Shown here: piece by piece, positions 12,071 to 22,322 of the stretch | Position numbering within the stretch: the first letter of the stretch is position 1 | How the letters are laid out: the number at the start of each line of letters is the position of its first letter | Assembly: GCA_027563935.2 (NCBI GenBank) | Contig: CM050453.2 | Span: forward strand, 64,340,018-64,404,017 | Reading direction: 5' to 3' | Length of the DNA: 64,000 nt | Source of the DNA: Costus lasius | Lineage: Eukaryota; Streptophyta; Magnoliopsida; Zingiberales; Costaceae | Notes under the pieces: generated by a model | The model's input: the letters and a program-made list of their open reading frames with translations, nothing else | Told to the model about the DNA's origin: nothing | Databases searched by the model: none | Translations under genes and position numbers: made by a program

Positions 12071-14086
12071 TGTGAGAGACGCCATAACCTCTCTTTTATC
12101 AAAATCTGGGGATGTGAGGCTCATATCAAACGTCATGATTCTAGTAAGCTAGAGCCCAGATATGATAAATGTGTGTTTGTGGGGTATCCTAAGGAAACTA
12201 AAGGATACTACTGCTATGTTCCCACCGAGAACAAAATTTTTGTTGCTCAGGGTGCTATCTTTCTAGAGAAAGAATTTCTCATGAAAGAAGTTAGTGGGAG
12301 GAAGTTTGACTTAGACAAGGTCCAAGTACAACCACAAGACACAGAGATGGAATCTGAGCCACCAGCACCGGTTGCTAGGCAACCTGAGGCTCAGACATAG
12401 GTCCCGCGTAGGTCTAGGAGGATTCATCGTGTACCTGAGAGGTATGGGTTGCAGCCGACCCAACACGATGGGATCTTCATCATTGACGATGAGCCCAGGA
12501 CCTATGATTAGGCGGTCAGTGGATCGGACTCTGAGAGATGGCTTGAGGCCATGTGATCCGAGATGGATTCCTTGTCAGCTAACCATGTATGGGATTTGGT
12601 TGAGCTACCTGATGGGGTAAAACTCATAGTGTGTAAATGGGTCTTCAAGAGGAAGACTGACATGGATGACAATATAGTTACCTTGAAAGGAAGACTTGTG
12701 GCTAAAGGATTCAAACAGGTCCACGGGGTGGACTATGATGAAACTTTTTCGCCAGTTGCCATGATCAAATCCATTCGGATTCTGCTTACTGTAGCAGCAT
12801 ATCAAGATAATGAGATAAGACAAATGGATGTTTAGACAGTGTTCCTTAATGGGAAACTATATGAGGATGTGTACATGACACAACCTAATGGCTTCATCCA
12901 TCCTATAGATGCCAATAAGGTCTGTAGGCTAAAGAGATCCATTTATGGATTAAAGCAAGCATCTCGAAGTTGGAATCTTCGATATGATGAAGCTATGAGA
13001 GACTATGGCTTTATCAAAAGTGAAGATGACGCCTGTGTGTACAGAAAATTCAGTGGGAGCTTGGTGACTTTTCTGGTCTTGTATGTCGATGACATACTAC
13101 TCATCAGAAACGACATCCCTAGTCTTAACTCTGTAAAGACATGGTTAGGGAAGTGTTTCAAGATGAAGGACTTAGGGGAGACCACCTATATTTTAGGCGT
13201 AAGGATCTACCAAGATAGATCCAAGAGGCTTCTGGCCCTTAGTCAAAGTACCTACATTGATAAGGTCCTGGAGAGGTTTAACTTGGAGCAATCCAAGAAA
13301 GGATATCTTCCAGTGAGACATGGCCTTACTCTCTCGAAGAGTCAGTGTCCCACCACACAAGCTGAGAGGGATGACATGAGTCGAGTGCCCTATGCTTCGG
13401 CAATAGGCTCGATCATGTATGCAATGTTATGTACTAGACCAGATGTGGCTTATGCTGTGAGCATAACCAGCCGATACCAATCCAATCTAGGTCTGCTGCA
13501 CTAGGTGGCTGTAAAGAACATCCTGAAGTATCTGAGAAGAACTAAAGATCTGTTCTTCGTCTATGGAGGACAGGAAGAGCTCAGTGTTCAGGGCTATATA
13601 GATGCGTCATTCCAGCCAGACCCAGACGACTTTAGATCGCAGGCTGGCTATGTGTTCAAATTGAATGGAGGCGCTATTTGCTGGAAAAGCTTCAAGCAAT
13701 CCACCATAGTAGATTCTACGACCGAGGTTGAGTATGTCGCCGCTACTAAGGTAGCAAAAGAAGCTATTTGGATAAGGAAGTTCGTTTCTGATCTTCAGGT
13801 GGTTCCAACTGCTGTGGATCCCATTGATCTCTATTGTGATAACAATGGGGCGATTGCACAGGCAAAGGAACCACAGTCTCATCAAAGGTCTAAACACATA
13901 CTCAGGAGATTTCACCTGATCAGAGAGATCATAGATCGGGGTGATGTTAAGATTAGCAGAATTAACATAGAGAACAATCTAGCAGACCCATTGACCAAGG
14001 CTTTGGCACAGCAGAAACATGATGGTCATGCAAGGGATATAGCGTTGAGGTTCCTCAACCATTAGGTCTAAGTGCAAGTGGGAGAT
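12071..14086 (+). pseudogene. Cop-E: decayed Ty1/copia integrase end, RT and RNase H
   Basis: The fragment starts in the integrase C-terminus (LSFIKIWGCEAHIKR, VGYPKETKGYYCY), passes an acidic linker, then RT (VFKRKTDMDDNIVTLKGRLV, intact active site LYVDDILLIRND) and RNase H (VQGYIDASFQPDPDDFRSQA, DNNGAIAQAKEPQSH) to the C-terminal ..ALRFLNH at 14065. In-frame stops occur near 12398, 12509, 12553, 12833 and 13502; most fit CAG, CGA or TGG turned into TAG or TGA. The sequence is clearly closer to Cop-D than to Cop-A/B. Gag, protease and most of integrase are absent. Confidence 0.9.
14072..14085 (+). promoter_or_regulatory. Cop-E polypurine tract
   Basis: GTGCAAGTGGGAGA directly before the LTR start TGTTGGTG at 14087, as in the other copia copies. 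Confidence 0.8.
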
Positions 14087-14267
14087 TGTTGGTGTATATG
14101 CCCTAAGACCTAGTGTTGGTCTATCTTTGTACTACGTAACATTGATATTTATATATCATTCTGGCATTGTCATTATCATCGTTTGTTTACATATGCGATT
14201 CTAGGGGTTATTCTTTCGCTGTGTTTTCTATGAAAATTTTTAAAAATATCCCCGGGGTTTCCCAACA
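14087..14267 (+). mobile_element. Cop-E 3' LTR, internally deleted to 181 bp
   Basis: The left part (TGTTGGTGTATATGCCC to ..CATATGCGATT, about 14202) aligns with the LTR at 19783. The right part ends ..GGGTTTCCCAACA, complementary to the TGTTGG start, as expected for an LTR terminus. The body of the LTR (more than 1 kb in related copies) is missing between them. Confidence 0.6.
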
Positions 14268-14291
14268 AGGTGAACTTCCGCCCTGCGTCAG

Positions 14292-14303
14292 TGGTATCAG
14301 AAC
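14292..14303 (+). promoter_or_regulatory. LARD-like element primer-binding site
   Basis: TGGTATCAGAAC, one base after the LTR remnant, matches the initiator tRNA-Met PBS TGGTATCAGAGC with one mismatch. The same PBS class is used by the copia and Tekay elements in this window. Confidence 0.65.
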
Positions 14304-14386
14304 AACATATGGGCAACTCTTGTCTGCCCATGGTGATCCATTTCCACCTCCATGTCCTTCATGTTCGTCGCCGGAGTTGGCCGCCT

Positions 14387-15043
14387 GGTTCTTTTTAGAA
14401 CCCATGGCCAGCGATGAAAGGAGTTGGAGCCATACACTTCGTCATCCACCTGCATCAATGTCCAGCTTCTAGCCCGCTCGTGCCATCCACCTCGCCAGCA
14501 GCACTCTAGCCACCGCCGTCTTGACTGCATCTCTTGTTCGTTGTCACCGGAGCTGTTCGCCTAGTTCTTTTCAGAATCCACAGCCCGTAATGATGGAAGC
14601 CAAGAAAGTTTGCGTTGCCTCCCACCTGCATTAACGTCAAGCTATAGAGCTCTTCATGTTGCTGTCTCCATGCACAGGAACCACGACGATGCTCTCCAGC
14701 GATGCCGCCTCCTAATACAAGCTCGATGCGCCTCGCCCTCCAAGCACAACCACGGAAATCACCATGCTCTTCGCTGCCATGATTCATCTCCCAAGCTGTG
14801 GTCGCCTGGTTCTTTTCAGAACCCATGGCTGAGCAATGAAGGACCGCCTCCATCGCCATCTCTTATATCTGTCACCATCTCACGAACAGGCAACAAGCTG
14901 CACCATATCTCATTAGTGGCACCTCCATCGACGTCCAGCTTCTTCGCCGGTGACCTCAAGCTCCTTCTCCGACCTTGCAGCTGATAACCAGCCTCAACCT
15001 CAACTTCCCATGCCTAGTCACCTGCTTGGTTCTTTTTAGAACC
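14387..15043 (+). repeat. Four hairpin repeats in the LARD-like interior
   Basis: GGTTCTTTTTAGAACC (6-bp perfect stem) at 14387-14402 recurs as AGTTCTTTTCAGAATC (14563), GGTTCTTTTCAGAACC (14808) and GGTTCTTTTTAGAACC (15028). Flanking words recur too (CACCTGCATCAATGTCCAGC at 14448, a close match at 14624, another near 14919), so the region is a degenerate tandem repeat with units of about 180-245 bp. Several short ORFs cross it on both strands, but none resembles a known protein and I do not call them genes. Confidence 0.7.
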
Positions 15044-15606
15044 CGCAGACGACACGAGTTGAGGTTCATCATCGTCTAGCTCCGAGAACTCGCCATGCGG
15101 AAGACCGATCAACCTCAAATTTTGTCCACGCCTTCCCCTCTGTTCGGCAAACCACTGGCTAGAAGGATCTTTCCATCCGACCATGGGATCGCCAGGATCG
15201 GAAAATTTTGTCAGTGCCCCTATTCCACTTCAACCATCCCTTGTCTCGCTGTTTTCCTCACTGACGACTTCTTTCGCCGCCTCGCACACCACCCTTCACC
15301 AATTCTGTCTTCTGCCTACACAGACGGGAAGTTTGCCATCTCCTCCAACGTAAGCTGCCGGCGAACACCGCCGTTCAGCCGCTAGCCACCGCCGCTGATA
15401 CGCTTGCACGATGCGCAGAGATGAAGCGTCGCGCGTGCCGCGGTTGCTTTTCCTTTTTCCAAAAAAAATAGCTGTGGAAAAAAAACTGAAAAAAAGGGAT
15501 TGATTGATAGCTGTCAAAAAAAAAAGCTGAGCAAAATCAAAAACAAAATGTGTGACTATATTTTGACTTGCAGGTTTAATATTATTTCTTTAGGAGGTGA
15601 AATTTT

Positions 15607-15621
15607 TAAAGAGGGGAAATG
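15607..15621 (+). promoter_or_regulatory. LARD-like element polypurine tract
   Basis: The purine-rich run AAAGAGGGGAAATG abuts the LTR start TGATGTAGG at 15622. This fixes the LTR boundary and shows that the unit has replication signals. Confidence 0.7.
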
Positions 15622-16681
15622 TGATGTAGGAGCATTTTTAGGACTTAATTATGTGTTTATTTTCTCTTTGTTTTGTTGCAATTAGTTTAGGTTTTATTTC
15701 CTTTTAAGCACTTTAAATTCTTAGTTAATGTATTAGGCTGCAATTAGTTTAGGTTTGCATTCCCCGTGTTTTAGTAGGATTAGCCAAGTCAAAGTCAACA
15801 ATTCAGCAAGTTCTAAGCTTCATCCAAAATCTGCAATGTCAAAATCAGCAAGGCTCATCAATTCAGTCAACATTTAGCCTCAACTTTTAACAAAGTGCAG
15901 CAAGTCTTCATCAAGTCCTCAATCTTCAACCAAGCTCATCAAGACAAAGTCAACTTCAGTCAACTTGCAACATTACCATGCAACATGCGCAAGTCACCAT
16001 CTCATTACAGCCAACCAAAGGAATTAAAGGCAACATTCAAACATCACATGCGACATCAAGCTTTAGTCAACATCTAATTTTCAACCGAATCCAGCAAGTC
16101 TCAGCATTGGAATCTTCAGATGATCAACTTCACACATGCAGCTAAGCCAATTCAATCTTCTCCATACATCCAATCCGAACTTGAGTAATCTTCACTATAG
16201 CCAATCAATTTGAAGCAAGCAATCTAAGTCACATGCGCCAGCCAAACTCCAGCATGCGCTAGAGAAATCTGCAGCAAGGCTCAGCCGTATCTTGCATACG
16301 CCTGCAACTTCAGCAAAGCTCTACACGCAAAGAAGTTCAAGGGACTAAGTCATCTCCACCACCCATTTTGAAAAGAGTAATTCACAGCCATTCGATGTAC
16401 TTGAGAGAATATTTCTGTTGATGTGAAAGGGCTTTAAAAGCTAAAATTATTCTCATGTTTGGATTAAGTTAAGAAAGTTATTTTTGAAAAACTTTGGGTT
16501 GGTGTCTTCTTCCTTGTGAGGTTAGGGTGAGCCGATGGCCCCTAGTGTGTTCTTGAGGGTGAGCCGCTGGCCCCTTTTTATCTTCTCTTCTTCTCTGAAC
16601 TTCCATGGATTTGGAAGCTTCTCTTCTCTTCTTCCTCATCTCTTCTCTCCTCCTGCAATGGTGAACTTCCGCCCTGCGTCA
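15622..16681 (+). mobile_element. LARD-like element 3' LTR
   Basis: 1060 bp, TG...CA ends. The interior is A/C-rich with many CAAGTC and TCAGC(A/C) words and a GTGAGCCG..GGCCCC repeat near 16528 and 16560. It shares nothing obvious with the Athila or copia LTRs. The short ORFs in it (for example 15895-16077) are not supported as genes. Confidence 0.65.
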
Positions 16682-17277
16682 ACTCCTCTACTTGGCACTG
16701 CGAAAAATTGGCAGTGGTACAAAAGACAAGAGTTGAAGTCTAGATAAAAGTATGTATCTATGTGGGTACATGCCAAAAAATGGCTATTTGACATTAACTC
16801 CTTTATCTTAAGCCATGAATCTGAATTCTGCCAGATTAATAAGATATGAGTTCTAATACATTGACTATGTGGTCAATGTACTCTAAAGTCGTCATTAGAA
16901 AAAAAGTGGTATTCAGTTTTAGAGAATGTCAAAAGCATATATATATATATATATATATATAAGAGAGAAAAAAAAGAAAAAAGATTTTTGGATATCTTAT
17001 TCCTGTAAACAAAAGTATTTTATATTCAAACTGAGATGAAGGTGAATTCATGAGATTGAGATACTATTTATTATACAAGTTGCAAAGTTTTATTTAGTTC
17101 ATATTATAGACCTTAAGGATTAAATTCTGAGAATGGCGTATTTATCTGAATTTTATGTAGTATGAGTTGGAAATTTTTATGAGTAATTATCTTTTAGAAA
17201 TATATTTTTCATAAGAAAGTTATATTCTCTATCTTCAGCATTGTTCTTTATCCTATTTAATTGCTTGAGAGAGATTT
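16682..17277 (+). other. Ath-F 3' internal remnant, non-coding
   Basis: About 600 bp between the LARD-like LTR and the Ath-F 3' LTR. It holds a (TA)n run at about 16938-16961 followed by a purine stretch, and no ORF of note. It is probably the 3' untranslated end of Ath-F. The expected polypurine tract before 17278 is weak (GCTTGAGAGAGATTT). Confidence 0.5.
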
Positions 17278-18769
17278 TGATTTAGCATATTCTTATAGTA
17301 TTTTTACTATAGTTTCCATATATAATCTTTCATATTCATATCATACTTTCGCTTAAATTGACTTAAATCCATTTGTTTGTTCAGAATCTTCACTTCTCTT
17401 TGCTTTTATTGAGTTCTAGGAGAAAACCGCCAAATTTGTGATGGATTTTGAAAGATCTGAGTGCAAGGATAAACTCCAAACTTAGAAAAGAAGTTGCTCA
17501 TCGATTTTCAAGCCAAACAAACTTTGTTCAAAATTATGGCCCACCCATAAAATATATTACGACCGCAATGTGCTGACGTTTTTCTACAGAAAAGATTATG
17601 GCTGCGCAGATTCACCCGTAGTTATATTCACAGCCATAATGTCTTGACAATTTTCTACAGAAGAAATTACAGTCATGGCCGTAATTATATATACGACCGA
17701 ATTTTCCTGAAAACCCATCCAGAACAAATTACAGGCGTGACCATAATTTATTTCATGGCCATATTTTGTTCCGCTGGTAACGATATTGACTCGATTTTTC
17801 ACCCAATTTAACTCCTTTTCATGTCGATTTTTAGGGAAAACCTAATATGAGGATGGGGAACTATATAAGAGAACTTTGGGGCAGACAAGAGTACTTTTTG
17901 GCCAATTTTAGAGGAGAATTGTATCAAGAGGCGGAAGAGAAGGCAAGAGCGCGGCGATCTTCATCTTCTAACCAGAAAAGCATCGTTTCTCTGGCGATTT
18001 GTCGACAATCTCCATCAGGGAGCCTTTAATTCTTGTCTTCCTTTGTCGATTTTATATTTATTGGCCACTTTTGTAATGAAAAACATGGATTCTATTCACA
18101 TTGTCATCTCTATAATGTCAGCGTAAACCTTGTTTCGAGATTAAGGGCGTAGCCCTCTTTATTTTCATGACTTAAATTGTTTATCATCCTCTTATGAATG
18201 AATTTATTGGAGTTAGATTCAATTATTGGTGTGTCAATTACATGTCAATTACTAGCCATGATTTACGTGCTAGATGTCACAAGAAGGACTGAGAGGTGAA
18301 TTGTGACGTCGGATCTACAATAGTTGAACAACTTGATTTGAATATGAGAGTAGTTCGAATCGAGTTGAGGGATTTTATTGATTTGTCAAGAACTCATTGG
18401 GTTTATCTCGAGTTGATAACCACAAGAGTAGGAGATTAATTCAGATAAACACCGGATTGTACTACTGAGAGGGGGCGATCTATACATGCGGATAAATCCC
18501 TTTCGATGCGATAAACCCTTCTTAAGATTTCTCTAATTTTAAATTAGTCATGAAATATGGAGTGGTGAACCCTGAATCCTGAATTTTCCACAAATTGATT
18601 ACAACCAACATTTTCTTACTGTTTCTTTATTTTAGTGAAGATTAAAATCATTCTTTTTTAGATTAGTCTAGCTAACGATTCTAAGTAAGAGTTGGTACTT
18701 AGCCATTGGTCCCTATGGGATCGATATTTTTATTACTTCGATGTTGCCGTGCACTTGCAATTGATATCA
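17278..18769 (+). mobile_element. Ath-F 3' LTR
   Basis: 1492 bp, TGATTTAGC...GATATCA. It aligns along its length with 8271-9766. Many substitutions and small indels separate the pair, and several CG dinucleotides in the palindromes at 17530-17770 have decayed to TG or CA, showing age. Confidence 0.85.
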
Positions 18770-18774
18770 AGGAT

Positions 18775-19404
18775 GTCGATGTCGATATCCATTCCGATGA
18801 TTTGGGTAGCAGCGATGCTCTACTAGGTGTCACTCACTGCTTGTGTTGACCTAAGTTCATCACTGCCAATGTCAGATGAACCTACAGGGTCGCACACCTT
18901 GAAATTCGAGTTTTCGTATTAATCGGATAGCTTTTAGATCGAGTTATTGGATAGGTTCGATCTATTTGGGAGATTTCATCAGCGCCAATGGGCCTGATGA
19001 GATGGAAGAAACTTATTCGAGCCAACTTCTATTTTTGGCATATTGACCAAATTAACTAGGGTTAGCCTTATTTGACCTTGGCTTAAATTGGATTGGATCC
19101 AATGACTTGGTTACATGCACAATAGAGTTTGGGCTAAGCCCATTACCCAATGGGGCTTGCTAATAAGTTGTATTAAAGGAATAAGATGCTAAAAGGGTAT
19201 AATGGGGAGAATAATATGTCATGGGCGCATGGAGAATCCTAGTTGGACTAGGATTGGCGCATATGACATATAAGGTATCTTCAAGTGGTTAAATTTGATT
19301 AAGATTTGATCTAATCACTTGAGATACTAATTGAGATTTGATGGGGCACAAGTGGGGCTAATTATTAACATAATTAGAGTCCTAGTTGGATTAGGACGTG
19401 CGCC
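18775..19404 (+). mobile_element. Cop-D 3' LTR, right part
   Basis: This continues the LTR interrupted at 8270: the order of landmarks matches the Cop-A/B LTR (a CACTCACTG..TGTTGACCTAAGTTC block, then CAGGGTCGCACA, then a GATCGAG-rich stretch). It is cut at 19404 by another LTR fragment. No gene is seen. Confidence 0.6.
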
Positions 19405-19782
19405 TGATAGCTTTCCACAAGTGCACGAAATTATCGAAGTAATAAAAAGATATCGTTCCCAACGTGGATTACGTAGTTAAGTATTGAATTTTTGACTTGT
19501 TTAAATCCAGGCAAAACAAATGAGTGGTTATGATAAACTTCTAAGCACAAATAATTCAAAAGCAGCTTTTTAGAGGATTCAAGTTATAAGAGAATCGGGA
19601 TTTCTGGGTTTCACCACATTAACTATTATAAATCTTATAAAGATAACTCAATCAATAGAAAATATCTATCATGAAAGGAACTTTTCCTAATGTACATATC
19701 ACCTCCTCTCGGAGTGCAATACGGTATTTAATTAAGTTAACTCCCTACTCTCGTGACAGTTAACCTAACTAAACCCATTAAT
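19405..19782 (-). mobile_element. Unassigned gypsy LTR end fragment
   Basis: Starts TGATAGCTTTCCACAAGTGC. Read on the minus strand it ends ...CTTTTTATTACTTCGATAAT, TTCGTGCACTTGTGGAAAGC, TATCA, which is the Athila-type LTR end. The rest diverges from every Athila LTR in this window, so it is a separate family. Truncated by copia LTR sequence at 19783. Confidence 0.55.
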
Positions 19783-20260
19783 TGTTGGTGTATATGCCCT
19801 AGGACCTAGTATTGGTTCATTATTGTACTACTTCTTGACTTTGATATTTATATATCATTCTGGCATTGTCACTATCTATGTTTGTCTACATCTGCGATTG
19901 TGTACTTACATGATAATGTCTCTGAAGATAGATTGGATCTGTGCTCAAATGATTGTCCCTAGTCGATGTACCTGAGTGGATATGGGACAACACTAGGACT
20001 TGTGAGACTGGTATATAGGCTGGTTAGGCACGAGGTGCTAACGCAGACTTATGGGTATATTAGTGATGGATATACTAAACCAACCCACTGCGAGGCAATG
20101 ACTTTGTGTCATGAGTTAACCTCACAAGTGATAGGAGATGCATTGATCCCTTGACTTGAGGTCATTTGCCATTCTGTATGGTTAGGGACATGCTTTGATA
20201 CAATCTAACACATCGCCGTAGTTGGGAGGTAATAACAGTTGTCATTGAGCATGTCACGAC
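19783..20260 (+). mobile_element. Copia LTR 5' fragment (Cop-D/E family)
   Basis: TGTTGGTGTATATGCCCTAG to ..GCATGTCACGAC aligns with 7556 onward. Interrupted at 20261 by the Ath-2 LTR; the remainder is not found in the window. The short ORF across it is a chance frame also present in Cop-D. Confidence 0.75.
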
Positions 20261-20519
20261 TGATGACACTGAAATTAATAATAAATTTCATACCATTTCA
20301 TATATATTTTTGTGTCAAAATCATGAACCTTTGCTTATTTTTATGCCTTTTTTATCAATTACTGCGGAATCTACAACCTTTTTAGTTTTTGATGATTTTC
20401 AGGCAAAAAGGCACGATTTTCAGGCGTTTTCAAGCAATCCAGATGCATGAATGAATTCCCACCATCAAGAGGAGATTACACATCAAATTTCATGAAGATT
20501 GGAGCTTCAGACCAAATTA

Positions 20520-20810
20520 TGGCAGGGCCGTAATCTATATTACGGCACCGTATTTTCATCAGCTACCGTAATATCAGAGCACTGCCGTAACTTGGGAATT
20601 TTTCATCCAAAAAGAATTTCAGAAATTACAGCACTACCGTAAAGGTTTTCACGGGCCATAATTTGGAGCGCTTTTGGACAAGAAATTTTGGCTGAAATTA
20701 CAGCACTGCCGTAACCGATATTACGGTGTCAGCATTGCGAGACAGTTTCCACCTGAGAACTCGATTGAAATTACAGCAGTGCCGTAACCAAAAATACGGC
20801 CGTAATTACG
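20520..20810. repeat. Palindromic minisatellite in Ath-2 LTR
   Basis: Dyads include GGCAGGGCCGTAAT near 20522, TTACAGCACTGCCGTAA near 20698 and TACGGCCGTA near 20798. The recurring spacer ACCTGAGAACTCGATTGAAA matches the spacers in the 25040-25540 array. Confidence 0.8.
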
Positions 20811-21614
20811 ACCTGGAGACGCGATTTTCATGGTCAAATTTGAGTCTGATTTTTGTGGGATCGATTGCGGAGGATTCAGGCCATAAAATTCAAAGCTGTA
20901 AGAAGCAAAAGAGGAGCTTTCGAGGAGACGGAGGAGGAGACACGAAAAGCCCTAAATTTCATCCACTAACAAAGGAGAAATAGAGTTTCACGCCGCCACC
21001 CTAGGTTTCGTTGCCGGGAAGCGTACAACGCATCTCCGGCAGTGAAATTTGAGGGGAAGCTTCGCCTTGAGAAGGAGAACATATCCCAGAAGTTTCAGAG
21101 TAAAAGGATCTTGATCGGAGGAGAAATCAAGAAGAAATCGGTGTCAGCACTGTTCACGCTAGGAAATTATGGCTGTAATTTCCATTATAGCCGTGTGGTT
21201 ATTTGTTCTTCCCCTTCTTTCTGATTTCTGATCGCTAGAAACTATGGTTTATTGTAATCTTCTCTCCATGCTAGCTTAAACCTTTTGAGGGACATGGGGG
21301 AGTAATTCCCTTTGATTTCTTAATGACTAGATAAACTTTTCATTACTTCATCACGTATAATTCTAGCATGATAATTCTACTCATGTGATCATTGTTCTTT
21401 GATTCTCCATAGATTTATGTTATTAATCATGTTTTAGAGTTTTCACAATAAGGACCGAAAGGTGACTTGCTTGAGAACTTGGAACCCTATAATTGCATGA
21501 TAGGAACTTACTGTAAGAAATTTGGTTAGTTCTTGTTTCATGATTTTAGAAGAATAATTGCCATGTTTAATAATATAAATCTAGGATTGAGTCAATTTAT
21601 CAAAGTAAAGATCT

Positions 21615-21852
21615 TGTGCGAAAGTGAGGATCGGAACGTTGGAAAACCATAAGTAGAACTTGTGTTGAGACTCGGATGCACGAAAGTGATCCTTGAGATT
21701 CCACTCAAGATGATCCACTTAGAATTCGGATACATGAAAGTGATCCTTGAGTTCTTTGATGGATGATTTACTTATTTTCAGCTTGGGATAGATCTTGCAC
21801 GAAAGCAAGGATCAGTCTCTGCATGATTTGCTGCACGAAAGTGAGATAATCC
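21615..21852 (+). repeat. CACGAAAGTGATCC repeats in Ath-2 LTR
   Basis: Five near-copies of TGCACGAAAGTGATCCTTGAG (two in the form ..GTGAGGATC / ..GCAAGGATC) with spacings of 62, 54, 65 and 36 bases. Equivalent sets are present at 4430-4680, 10550-10740, 27905-28085 and 58350-58590. Confidence 0.8.
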
Positions 21853-22121
21853 TTTTATGAAGTAAATTATGTCTTTATCATGATAAAATTAAACTGACGA
21901 ATCTCTATTCATATCTAGTCATAGAAATCAAAGTGGATGAAACCCTAGTCCCAGTCTCTCTCTCTGGTATTTTCGTTAGCTTTCGATAATTCACTTGCAT
22001 AGTTTCGATTGCCTAGATAGTAAGAAATCGATTATTCGGTACTTGACAAACGAGGTCTATGTGGGATCGATATTTTTTAATTACTTTGAGCATCCGTGCA
22101 CTTGCGGACACAACAAATTTT

Positions 22122-22198
22122 TGGCAACAACGCCAGAAATAAGTTTCTGTCCAGCTACTTATTGGGATACAATAAGTTTTTGGCGCCATTGCCGGGGA
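22122..22198 (+). promoter_or_regulatory. Ath-2 duplicated primer-binding region
   Basis: The position next to the LTR carries a degraded copy (TGGCAACAACGCCAGAAA, 22122-22139). A near-consensus copy (TGGCGCCATTGCCGGGGA) lies at 22181-22198, after a repeated GATACAATAAGTTTT lead. Confidence 0.7.
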
Positions 22199-22322
22199 CC
22201 TTGGTTTTGTGAATATTGAAGATATTGAGAGTATTGTTAGACTAGGTTTTATTTTCTATTTTTTGTTCTATTTTTCTGTTTATTTTCTTTTCTCTTGAAA
22301 TCATTTGATCTATCTACTTTGC

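Larger units (their letters stand above)
14269..16681 (+). mobile_element. LARD-like non-coding LTR element
   Basis: A 1060-bp LTR (15622-16681, TGATGTAGGAGC...CCCTGCGTCA) is preceded by a polypurine tract. Its last 22 bases (GGTGAACTTCCGCCCTGCGTCA) recur at 14269-14290, followed by a PBS. This fits a 5' LTR deleted except for its end. The 1.33-kb internal region has no retrotransposon protein; it is GC-rich and built of degenerate repeats with a hairpin. Class (large retrotransposon derivative) is inferred from the structure. Confidence 0.6.
8271..18769 (+). mobile_element. Ath-F: Athila-like element carrying later insertions
   Basis: The two LTRs (8271-9766 and 17278-18769) share start TGAT.TAGCATATTCTTATAG and end in ..ATCA. 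They are flanked by GGGAT (8266-8270) and AGGAT (18770-18774), a 5-bp target duplication with one change. Inside are a PBS, a gag N-terminal piece, an Athila LTR fragment, Cop-E, a LARD-like element and a short 3' remnant. The pol region is gone. The two LTRs differ at many positions, so this is an old insertion, and it sits within the Cop-D LTR. Confidence 0.8.
20261..22115 (+). mobile_element. Ath-2 5' LTR
   Basis: 1855 bp, TGATGACACTG...GCGGACACAACA. The 5' part holds palindrome dyads at 20520-20810. The 3' part holds five copies of a TGCACGAAAGTGA(T)CC motif (21615, 21677, 21731, 21796, 21832), then the shared Athila terminal block. Confidence 0.85.

Noticed and set aside
14610..14984. 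124-codon ORF in the LARD-like interior
   Set aside because: GC-rich degenerate repeats give open frames on both strands, and no domain is recognised. A captured gene fragment is possible but unsupported.
16935..16985. (TA)n run followed by purines
   Set aside because: Ordinary microsatellite; no sign of an origin or regulatory role.
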